NCBI GenBank assembly: GCA_964543545.1
Contig: CAZIYT010000001.1
Span: 620,001 to 684,000, forward strand
DNA from: UBA4416 sp964543545
Lineage (GTDB): Bacteria; Bacteroidota; Bacteroidia; B-17B0; Aurantibacillaceae
DNA length: 64,000 nt
Direction: 5' to 3'
A program made the position numbers and the translations under genes. The notes beneath the pieces are model-generated. The model searched no databases. It saw nothing but the letters and a program-made list of their open reading frames with translations, and was not told the DNA's origin. This document shows positions 53,440 to 61,256 of this stretch, piece by piece (the stretch's first letter is position 1; every line of letters starts with the position of its first letter).

Positions 53440-54999
53440 TTTCATTTTCTTTGCCGTAGCTAACCAAAGGAACAAGGCATGAAAGAAGATGAAGAAGGTA
53501 ACACCCGATTGGGTTTCGAGCGTATCCTCGGTAAGAAAGGAAAGCAGGGCGATGAGGAAGAAGGGCCAGTAGAGGGTGTGTATGCTCCGCCGCAGGCGGA
53601 TGGCCGGCAGGAATAAATAGACGAGGAAAACGATAAGCCCGCAGATACCGAAGGCCACGCCCACCGCCAGGTATTGGTTATGGCAACGCAGGCGCCACTC
53701 CGGATCCAGCTGAGAGTTCAAGGCCACATAAGCGCTGTTAAAAGAAGCCTGGATATCGCCGGTGCCCACGCCAAACCAGGGATGCAGGCGGATGATATAA
53801 CAGGCCGTTTTCCAGAACTCCAGCCTCATCATGAGCGTATGCCCCGAAGGATTTTCGCCGCGCCTGTATTTGTTGTACTCCCAGATGAGCTCGTGCCAAC
53901 GGGTCACGAGGCCGGTTTGATGAGCATAGTGGACGTTGGAAACGCCTCTTTCAATGTTATGAATATCGGTTTCGCTCAGGCTGTTGAGTGCCACGGAATC
54001 CTTGTTGAGCCCTTTGCTGGCCAGGTAGCGGATGACGGTGAAGCGCAGCTGGTTGCCTTTCCTGTCTTTTCCGAGGTAGGGCAAGGGGCTTTTTTGCTCC
54101 CATTCTTTTTTCAGCTCTTCATCGTTGATGTTGACGGTGATGAGGTTGCCGTTCTCGGCCAGGCCAAACAATGTATCCTGCAGATAGAGCCGGCCGTTGG
54201 CGGTGGTAAGCTCCAGCTGGTTGGCAGGCCTGTTGGCTTCAGGTTCGTACATGTGCAGACTGTTAGCCGCGTAATAGGCTGCTACTGAAAAAATACCGGC
54301 TAACACACCAAACACGGCCAGCGATACGGCTTTGCGAAAGCGAAGCAGGCTGTATACCAAAAGGAGCAAAGAGACGACGATCAGGAGGCAGACAAAGCCG
54401 GTGGCCATTTCGAGCTTGTACATGAAGAAGAAGAGCCAGGCACAGCCCAGGGCAAAGAACAGGCGAAGGGCAAGCGATGTTTCGCGGTAAAGAAAGTACA
54501 GCATGCCGGTGATGGCGAAAGCAATGAACAGGGAGAAGCGGATGTGCGACATGAATATGGAAGCCTGCCTGACATCGAGCACAACTTTTTTGGTGTAGCC
54601 CGCATATACCGCAAAGCAGCAGAAAGAGCTGACCAGCACGGCGCCGAAAAAGAAAAAGAACAGGGCCCGGAATTCCTTTGAGGACAAGGGTTCTGTAGAA
54701 AAAAACAATAAGGGAAGAATGAGCAGGGGCAATTTGTTTCGCAGATCGTCGAGCCCGCTTTGCAGCTGGGAGGTATAGGCCATGCCCAGGAGATGCAGGC
54801 CATAAAATGAAATAAGCAGCCAGAAAATCTTATTGGAGCGGATGCGCTCCCATTTGTTTTTGAAATCGCCCCCCAGCAACCAGTTGGCAGCCATCATAAT
54901 TTGAGGGATGCTGGTAGGCACCGTTCCGAACATCATCCCCGCAGCCAGGCCAACCAATGCGGTCAGGAAAATATAACGATGCCAGATAGTAGGAAGCAC
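53422..54999 (-). CDS. O-antigen ligase / polymerase family membrane protein
   Basis: The 525-residue protein has about twelve transmembrane helices and a long periplasmic loop (about 240-400), as in Wzy_C/WaaL proteins. The loop ends with a conserved GVGTGDIQ motif and the following helix has the HNQYLAVGVAFGICGL pattern of the family, with His as a possible catalytic residue. It probably joins or polymerises surface glycans. No glycan cluster surrounds it, so the substrate is not predictable. The 281-bp gap 55000-55280 upstream holds no gene. Confidence 0.85.
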   Translation of the reverse strand: MLPTIWHRYIFLTALVGLAAGMMFGTVPTSIPQIMMAANWLLGGDFKNKWERIRSNKIFWLLISFYGLHLLGMAYTSQLQSGLDDLRNKLPLLILPLLFFSTEPLSSKEFRALFFFFFGAVLVSSFCCFAVYAGYTKKVVLDVRQASIFMSHIRFSLFIAFAITGMLYFLYRETSLALRLFFALGCAWLFFFMYKLEMATGFVCLLIVVSLLLLVYSLLRFRKAVSLAVFGVLAGIFSVAAYYAANSLHMYEPEANRPANQLELTTANGRLYLQDTLFGLAENGNLITVNINDEELKKEWEQKSPLPYLGKDRKGNQLRFTVIRYLASKGLNKDSVALNSLSETDIHNIERGVSNVHYAHQTGLVTRWHELIWEYNKYRRGENPSGHTLMMRLEFWKTACYIIRLHPWFGVGTGDIQASFNSAYVALNSQLDPEWRLRCHNQYLAVGVAFGICGLIVFLVYLFLPAIRLRRSIHTLYWPFFLIALLSFLTEDTLETQSGVTFFIFFHALFLWLATAKKMKDPGGL

Positions 55000-55280
55000 A
55001 ATAATTCAATAAAGGATTGCCTGTGTTTAAACGCGGTTAAGTAAGCGATTTGTCCGCGTAAAAACAACGGTAAAAGCCAGGAATTATTACTAAAGAACAA
55101 GCTGACAAAAGAGATCAATGTGTAATATTAATTCTGCGTATTTTCCTTTAAAATGGAGAAAAGCATGGTTTATTTATAACTGACCATGTAATAAATTACA
55201 AAATCACCTTGTTCCCGGGCGGAAGCTTTTCCATCTTTGTGAAGGAGATTCAAAAATAAACACTTAAATTTTATAACAAA

Positions 55281-56951
55281 ATGAAAACAAACCTTATTAA
55301 AAAACTGGCGACACTGACACTCAGTGTGCTTGCCATCGGGAGCTTTGCACAGTGCCCGACCATGACTGGAATTTATGTGCAACCCGGAACGGGTACCGCC
55401 ACGGTTGCGGCCATGATGACGCCATCCACCAGCGTGGGTACCGGCTCTTTTTACTGGACGGTAAGTCCTTCGGCATTCGCGGTTCCTATTTCAGGATCGA
55501 ATAATTCAATGCAGGCGCTGTCCTTTACATCTACCGGTATCTACACCGTTTGTGCGTACTACACGGATTCTACGACCATGTGTTCGGCCTCTACCTGCAC
55601 GACGATCAATGTAACGTCCACCGTTAACACGTCATGTAACGCGGCTTACTCTTCTTACACGGATTCCACCAATTGCTGGACCTATTTCACCAACGCTTCT
55701 ACGGGCACAAACCTGACCTACAAGTGGTATCAGCTGCCTGGCATGTCCCTGATGAGCACATCGGCCAACCCGGCCTTTACGCTCGGAAACGGAAGCCACA
55801 CCATTGCACTGTACACCTATTCCAACGGGCAATTCTGCGATTCGACGGTACATACCGTGAACGTGAACTGTAATCCTTCCGGCGGGAACTGCAATGCTGT
55901 ATTCAGCACCTATACTGATCCGTCATCCTGCTTTACGCATTTTTACAACAACTCTACAGGTAGCGGTACTCTTACCTACAAATGGTATGAGCTGCCGGGA
56001 ATGAACCTGCTCAGCACATTGTCAAGCCCGGTATTATCACTCGGCACCGGAAACCACACCATTGCTTTATACACGTACAGCAACGGGCAGTTTTGCGATT
56101 CAACCTTATCGGTATTGAATGTGAACTGTAATCCTTCCGGCGGAAGCTGCAACGCCTCCTTTACCCACTCTGTATTGCCTAATTGCGGCGCTTATTTCTA
56201 CAGCACCTCTACCGGTACGAATTTAACTTACCAATGGAGAAACAGCGGATATCCGGGTATTCTGAGCACTCAAAACAGCTTTACAACCACCCTGCCTTCT
56301 GGCAACAACTGGATCAGCCTCTATGTATTCTCCAATGGAAATTTCTGCGACTCTACAACAGCACTTGTAAGCTGCAACGTTCCATGCCAGGCCAATTCAC
56401 AGTTCACCGTGTTTGCCGATTCAGTAAATGCCGGAAACTACTTTGCGTATAACCAATCGACCGGTTCATCGGCCCTGACGTACCTGTGGGATTTCGGTGA
56501 TGGCAACACGTCTACACAAGCGTATCCTTTCCACCAGTATGCTACTCCGGGTCACTACATCATTTGCCTGACAGTAACAGCAACCTCCGGCTCGGTAAGC
56601 TGCTCCGACATCAGCTGCGATTCATCCAGCGTACAGCGGATCGCCTCAGGCTATTTAATGAACAGGATCCAGGTAGTTCAGAACCCGACGGCAGTTAAGG
56701 AAAACACGCTCCTGAAAAACATGAACGTATATCCTAACCCAGTTGAAAATGAACTGACAGTTGAGGTACAACTGGCCAGGGAGGAAAAAATTTACTACGT
56801 GATTACCGATGCCTTAGGAAAAGTAGTAGCTAAGAACGAGCTTACTTCTTCCAAAACAACCATTAATACCGCAGCGTTGGATAGAGGAATTTATTTCTTG
56901 TCCGTTACTTCAAACGACCAGGTTCTCAAAACAACCAAGTTGATGAAATAA
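55281..56951 (+). CDS. secreted PKD-domain protein with internal repeats and T9SS type A sorting domain
   Basis: The 556-residue protein has a signal peptide (about 1-23), three related repeats of about 85 residues (about 115-200, 200-285 and 285-370, each with a CNA start, LTYKWYxLPGM or LTYQW and a FCDST end), a PKD domain (YLWDFGDGNTS) and a type A CTD (NMNVYPNPVENELTV to LMK). The repeats and PKD are cysteine-rich and probably disulfide-bonded. It is likely an exported surface or matrix protein. CATCTTTG about 40 bp before the ATG is one mismatch from the -7 consensus. Confidence 0.85.
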   Translation: MKTNLIKKLATLTLSVLAIGSFAQCPTMTGIYVQPGTGTATVAAMMTPSTSVGTGSFYWTVSPSAFAVPISGSNNSMQALSFTSTGIYTVCAYYTDSTTMCSASTCTTINVTSTVNTSCNAAYSSYTDSTNCWTYFTNASTGTNLTYKWYQLPGMSLMSTSANPAFTLGNGSHTIALYTYSNGQFCDSTVHTVNVNCNPSGGNCNAVFSTYTDPSSCFTHFYNNSTGSGTLTYKWYELPGMNLLSTLSSPVLSLGTGNHTIALYTYSNGQFCDSTLSVLNVNCNPSGGSCNASFTHSVLPNCGAYFYSTSTGTNLTYQWRNSGYPGILSTQNSFTTTLPSGNNWISLYVFSNGNFCDSTTALVSCNVPCQANSQFTVFADSVNAGNYFAYNQSTGSSALTYLWDFGDGNTSTQAYPFHQYATPGHYIICLTVTATSGSVSCSDISCDSSSVQRIASGYLMNRIQVVQNPTAVKENTLLKNMNVYPNPVENELTVEVQLAREEKIYYVITDALGKVVAKNELTSSKTTINTAALDRGIYFLSVTSNDQVLKTTKLMK

Positions 56952-56972
56952 TTCCAAAGTTCAAACGTTCAC

Positions 56973-57011
56973 ATAAAAGTCTGTCCCTGGGTTAGTGGGA
57001 CAGACTTTTAT
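56973..57011 (+). terminator. strong terminator after PKD/T9SS gene
   Basis: A perfect 15-bp stem (ATAAAAGTCTGTCCC, 56973-56987, with 56997-57011), U-rich tail. Confidence 0.88.
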
Positions 57012-57023
57012 AATTTAATCCAC

Positions 57024-57152
57024 ATGCGAAAACACTTATACATAACCGGCCTTACGCTTGCCAGCGCCATTCTGCCCAAGAAGCTTTATGTGCAGCTGTT
57101 TGTGGCGGTCATGAAAAAGATCCGGCCACGCGATCTAGATCTTGGAACTTAG
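57024..57152 (+). CDS. possible 42-residue basic peptide
   Basis: ATG 57024 opens a 42-codon frame (begins MRKHLYITGLTLASAILPKK) that ends at TAG 57150-57152 and overlaps the 3' end of the convergent TPR-like gene by 18 bp. The product is short, basic and amphipathic, with a hydrophobic middle. It follows a strong terminator and lacks a clear promoter, so it is a weak candidate. Confidence 0.3.
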   Translation: MRKHLYITGLTLASAILPKKLYVQLFVAVMKKIRPRDLDLGT

Positions 57153-58580
57153 CCACCCGCTGTAATCGATAATGGTTTGCGGCTGCTCCTTTTCGGAGAA
57201 TTTCCGGAGAAAGGCATTGATCTTTTCCTTCATCGGGCGCCAGGACGAAAAATCGCTCCGGATATAATGCTGGATCAGCTGAAGCACCGCAATCTCGATC
57301 ACCAGCGTTTCCTTATTCTTAAGCTCCGGTAATTTTCTGGAGATAGAGGCGGCCAGCTTTTCGGCGAGCTCAATTTCATGGCTCTCCATTTTATTACACA
57401 ACTCGAATACTGAAATTTTTAGCTGGAAAGCCTCATCGTAATTTTTGAAGGCATCGCTCACATAGAGCTGTACCAGGTATTTCCCGGCCGTTTTGTTTTT
57501 CTGAATATCGAAATGCGTAATGGCCAGGTTTAAGAGCACAAAGCCGATATAGTTCGGCGTATCCCTGATTACAGGCTGTTTCCGGGCCTCCTCGAGCGTT
57601 TCGATCGCTTTTTCCGGGTTGGTCTTGCTGTAGTTATTTACCAGGATATTGTAATAGTAGAACACATATTTCTCGTACCAAAGCCTGTTGTATTCCTGTA
57701 GGGCCTGTTGCAGGCGGCCGGCGTATTGCAGGGCCTGCTGGTATTTTTTGAGTACATAGGAGGCGTTGCACATATACACATACAGCTGTATTTTGATCTC
57801 ATGCGTGCCTTCATGAAACACCTTGTCCTTTTCAAAATCGGCATCCGATTGCACGAGGTAACTTTCCAGCGCCTTGTAATCCTGTGAGAGCAACAAGAGC
57901 CGGCAGATGTTTTGAAACACCTTGAATCGCAGGGTAGCGCTGTTCTTCACGTATTCCATGCGCTGTGTTTTTTCGAGCGTGGAATGCAGCCATGCCTTGA
58001 ACGACTTGGTAATGGCAAGGTTCTGCGTGGTTTTAAGCTTGTAGGAAAGCAGCGAAAAATTATTTTCCAGCTCGCGGAGCAGTGCAAGGCGGTTGGAGTT
58101 CTCCTCCCGTTTGCCGATGTAGGCTTCGGGAGATTCCTTGATGTGCTGCAGGCTTAGCTGGATGAACAGCTCGTAAATACTTTCCAGGGTGGTGAAATCT
58201 TCCTGGGCGATGGCCTTTTTTTCGCTCAGTTTCAGGTAGTGCTGGGCCAGCTGCGGCTTGTCTTTTTTGTAAAAGATCTTGGCAATGATGAGCAGGTGAA
58301 GGGCTTCAATATCCTTTTCATTACGGTTGAGGTTGGAAAGAACCACGCCGATATCGTCGCTGATCTTATTTTTGAGCCTGTAATATCTGCTGTCCGATTT
58401 CCCGGTTTTGTAGATCAGCTTGAAATGTCGTGCATCATCCCATTCCGGATTTTGCTTGATGCTGTCGAAAAGCTCAATATCAATGCGGTTATCAAAGTTA
58501 TGGGTTCGCTTGGAATAAAGCTTATAGCTTTTGATTTCTTCTTTTTCGAGCGAAGCGATAATATTTTGTAAAATATCCAT
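57135..58580 (-). CDS. uncharacterised all-helical (TPR-like) protein
   Basis: The 481-residue protein is predicted to be almost all helix, rich in Leu, Lys and Glu, with repeated two-helix units reminiscent of degenerate TPRs (for example YKKDKPQLAQHYLKLSEKKAIAQEDFTTLESIYELFIQL). It has no signal peptide or membrane helix and is probably cytoplasmic. ATG 58580 (MDILQNIIASLEKEEIKSYKL) is preferred to the longer upstream frame. Divergent from the T9SS gene at 58664. I do not recognise a known family beyond the helical-repeat form. Confidence 0.65.
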   Translation of the reverse strand: MDILQNIIASLEKEEIKSYKLYSKRTHNFDNRIDIELFDSIKQNPEWDDARHFKLIYKTGKSDSRYYRLKNKISDDIGVVLSNLNRNEKDIEALHLLIIAKIFYKKDKPQLAQHYLKLSEKKAIAQEDFTTLESIYELFIQLSLQHIKESPEAYIGKREENSNRLALLRELENNFSLLSYKLKTTQNLAITKSFKAWLHSTLEKTQRMEYVKNSATLRFKVFQNICRLLLLSQDYKALESYLVQSDADFEKDKVFHEGTHEIKIQLYVYMCNASYVLKKYQQALQYAGRLQQALQEYNRLWYEKYVFYYYNILVNNYSKTNPEKAIETLEEARKQPVIRDTPNYIGFVLLNLAITHFDIQKNKTAGKYLVQLYVSDAFKNYDEAFQLKISVFELCNKMESHEIELAEKLAASISRKLPELKNKETLVIEIAVLQLIQHYIRSDFSSWRPMKEKINAFLRKFSEKEQPQTIIDYSGWLSSKI

Positions 58581-58663
58581 ATTTTTGAATATGTAATGAA
58601 ATTTAAATTTACTAATTTTATCTCTAAAAAAAGAACTAACTTGGAGTTGAAAACCTGAATTCA

Positions 58664-59359
58664 ATGAAAACACTGATTTATATTCTTGCGTTATTAGTTT
58701 CTGTATGTGGTCTGGCACAGCCGCAGCTGGGCATGGCTGTCAATTATACGATCGCGCCTTCCTCTGCTCTTTCCGCCACACCGGGCATCGCTTATACCAA
58801 TACGATCAGCATTAGCTGCAGGGTCATCAACAGGGGAACCACCACATTCAGTGCAGGTGGCTTGTCTTTACTCAGGGTTGTAAAAACAGGAAGCACAACG
58901 AGTACCGTCAGAACGATTTATTCTGCTACAACAACGCCTGTTATTCCGCCGGGAGATTCGCTCTCCGTTGTGGGGATAGACAGCATCACCACTGCCGCCT
59001 ATAAAGTCAACGGCAACGGTAATACCATCGTGGTATGGCCGATCTCTACTTCGGCAACAACCAAAGACAGCCTGACTGCCGGGCCTGTCTACGCAAACGA
59101 TCCTACAGGCATCGAGGAGCTCGATAGAAACAAATTGTTTATCTACCCGAATCCTACCAGCCAGATGCTGTTCATCCAGACAGAACCGGGCAAGCGCTAC
59201 AAAGAGCTCATCATTTACGACATGCAGCTTAAGGCCCTTGTACGTAAGCTTTTCCAGGAAAGCACAGACATCAGTGCCCTGCCGCCGGGAACCTATATCA
59301 TCTCGGTATCCGACGAGGAAGGCAGGATCTTCAGCTCGCGCTTTGTAAGGAGCGATTAG
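58664..59359 (+). CDS. small secreted protein with T9SS type A sorting domain
   Basis: The 231-residue protein has a signal peptide (1-19), an Ig-like N-terminal half (about 25-140, a beta-rich segment with AVNYTIAPSSALSATPG and ISISCRVINRGTT) and a type A CTD (FIYPNPTSQMLFIQT, then PPGTYIISVSDEEG, ending SSRFVRSD). It is short for a T9SS cargo and is probably a surface-exposed structural or binding protein. Confidence 0.8.
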   Translation: MKTLIYILALLVSVCGLAQPQLGMAVNYTIAPSSALSATPGIAYTNTISISCRVINRGTTTFSAGGLSLLRVVKTGSTTSTVRTIYSATTTPVIPPGDSLSVVGIDSITTAAYKVNGNGNTIVVWPISTSATTKDSLTAGPVYANDPTGIEELDRNKLFIYPNPTSQMLFIQTEPGKRYKELIIYDMQLKALVRKLFQESTDISALPPGTYIISVSDEEGRIFSSRFVRSD

Positions 59360-59440
59360 AATCACAGCCCGCAGGGGCCATTTTCCGGCGAATTTTCGTA
59401 TCATTGCCCTGAATTAAGAGGGCCTTGAAGGCCGGATCAT

Positions 59441-59869
59441 ATGCGCATCGAAGAAGCATCGGCTCAGCAATTTAACGGGATTATCCGCCTCATCGGGCAA
59501 TTTGAGCTCGATGACCGGGAATTGCAACCCACTCAATTTTTAGCGGCAGTATCGGAGGATACCCTTCTTGGCTTCGGGCGCATCCGCAACTATGCCGGCT
59601 GTAGCGAGCTCTGTTCGCTGGGCGTGGTGGAGCCGCAGCGCCACAAGGGCATCGGGAGCCTGCTCGTGGAGAAACTCATTCAAAAAGCACAACAGCCCTT
59701 ATACCTTGTTTGCATCATCCCCGGTTTTTTTGAGGCGCTCGGATTTAGGAACGCCACGGAATACCCTCCGGAGCTTGGGCAAAAGCTGGACTACTGCCGG
59801 GAAGCGCTCAGCGTGCCCGAAGAATATGTGGTGATGAAATACGAACAGGGCATAGCGAAACGGTTTTAA
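59441..59869 (+). CDS. GNAT family N-acetyltransferase
   Basis: The 142-residue protein has the GNAT core: strand DTLLGFGRIR, the acetyl-CoA motif LGVVEPQRHKGIGSLLVEKLI (RHKGIG corresponds to Q/R-x-x-G-x-G/A) and the following QQPLYLVCIIPGFFEALGF. It would transfer an acetyl group from acetyl-CoA to an amine. No substrate can be inferred. It starts 81 bp after the T9SS gene. Confidence 0.9.
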   Translation: MRIEEASAQQFNGIIRLIGQFELDDRELQPTQFLAAVSEDTLLGFGRIRNYAGCSELCSLGVVEPQRHKGIGSLLVEKLIQKAQQPLYLVCIIPGFFEALGFRNATEYPPELGQKLDYCREALSVPEEYVVMKYEQGIAKRF

Positions 59870-59898
59870 TTTTTAATTTTGAGCCTTATTTTTACATT

Positions 59899-60960
59899 AT
59901 GAGCTATATCATTTCAGGAATCCAACAACTAGGCGTAGGGAACACAGACGTTAAGCAAACCTTCAAATGGTACCGCAAAGCCTTCGGTACAGACATCAAG
60001 ATCTTTGAAGAGGCAGCGATGGCGGAGCTGATGTTGCCCTATACGGCCAACCTGCCTCATGCGCGCCATGCGATCCTCGCCATCAGTATGAACGGTGGCG
60101 GCGGCTTCGAGATCTGGCAGTATACCAGCCGTAAGGCAGAGAACGCAGCCTTTACCATTCAGCTGGGCGACCTGGGGATCTTTGCCGGGAAGATCAAATC
60201 CTATAACATACAAGGTTCTTACGACCACCTGAAACAGTTCGGGGCCACCATGCTTAGCGCTATTACCGTAGCGCCCGATGGCCGCAAACATTTCTATATC
60301 CACGATCTCTGGAACAATGTATTTGAAGTAATCGAGGAAAAAACATCCTGGTATCAGCAGAAAGACTTTACAACAGGCGGGATCCTCGGTGCGGTGATCG
60401 GTGTGAAAGACATCGACCGCTCCATTGGCCTGTACAAAAACGTATTGGGCTTTGACCAGGTGATCAGCGATACTACGGCTGTGTTTGAAGACTGGAAAGG
60501 CGTGGAAGGTGCGCAGAAGAAATTCAGGCGCGTGGTGCTCAGGAACTCCAAACCGCGCGAAGGCAGCTTCGGCCCTTTGCTTGGCGACAACGAAATTGAG
60601 CTCATCCAGGCCCTGGACTATACGCCGCGGAAAATATTCGAAAACCGCCTGTGGGGCGATTGCGGCTTCATTCACCTGTGCTTCGACATCAAGAACATGA
60701 AAGCCCTCGAGGAAGCCTGTATCAAGGCAGGACAGCCCTTCACGGTAGACGGTGGTGCGGGCTTCGAAATGGGAGAAGCGGCGGGCCACTTTACCTACAT
60801 TGAAGATGCCGACGGAACACTGATCGAATTTGTGGAAACGAAAAAGCTCCCGGTGGTTAAAAAAATAGGCTGGTACCTCGATCTCAGAAAGCGCGATCCG
60901 AAAAAAGCACTTCCGAATTTTATTCTGAAAGCCCTGAGGTTTAGCCGCGTGAAGGATTAG
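59899..60960 (+). CDS. two-domain VOC (glyoxalase-like) protein
   Basis: The 353-residue cytoplasmic protein has two vicinal-oxygen-chelate modules, one about residues 5-145 (IQQLGVGNTDVKQTFKWYRKAFG) and one about 160-315 (AVIGVKDIDRSIGLYKNVLGF). The second ends with YIEDADGTLIEFVE, the usual last strand with a metal-ligand Glu. Candidate metal-binding His/Glu residues are present but not all family ligands are obvious. Members include glyoxalases, dioxygenases and resistance proteins; no function is assigned. Confidence 0.85.
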   Translation: MSYIISGIQQLGVGNTDVKQTFKWYRKAFGTDIKIFEEAAMAELMLPYTANLPHARHAILAISMNGGGGFEIWQYTSRKAENAAFTIQLGDLGIFAGKIKSYNIQGSYDHLKQFGATMLSAITVAPDGRKHFYIHDLWNNVFEVIEEKTSWYQQKDFTTGGILGAVIGVKDIDRSIGLYKNVLGFDQVISDTTAVFEDWKGVEGAQKKFRRVVLRNSKPREGSFGPLLGDNEIELIQALDYTPRKIFENRLWGDCGFIHLCFDIKNMKALEEACIKAGQPFTVDGGAGFEMGEAAGHFTYIEDADGTLIEFVETKKLPVVKKIGWYLDLRKRDPKKALPNFILKALRFSRVKD

Positions 60961-61256
60961 AACGTTATTGGATTTATGGAACGCTGATGACGCAGATTCT
61001 TATGATTTAATAAGACTTAGAACAGAGAAATAGGCAACGAAAAACGAGCCTATGATTCCTTCTGTATTCCTCCTTGCCACTGTTGGTGTTTTCACCAACA
61101 GTAAAAGCTGAAGGCTTTAATCAGCGGTTCTCTATATGTGGTTGATTCCCGCCCCATCATCCCACAAATCCTTATGAAAAGCCGCTTATGTACAAAGCGG
61201 CTTTTTCTTTGGCGAATCAGCAAATAAATCGCATTTTTACTATTTAAACCCGTGAA
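60961..61256. other. intergenic gap before the M1 aminopeptidase
   Basis: A 296-bp gap with no ORF of note. It contains a terminator-like hairpin at 61177-61205 (separate entry). Confidence 0.5.
61177..61205 (+). terminator. terminator-like hairpin before aminopeptidase gene
   Basis: AAAAGCCGCTT (61177-61187) pairs perfectly with 61195-61205 and is followed by T-rich DNA. It is 217 bp after the VOC stop. Confidence 0.7.
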
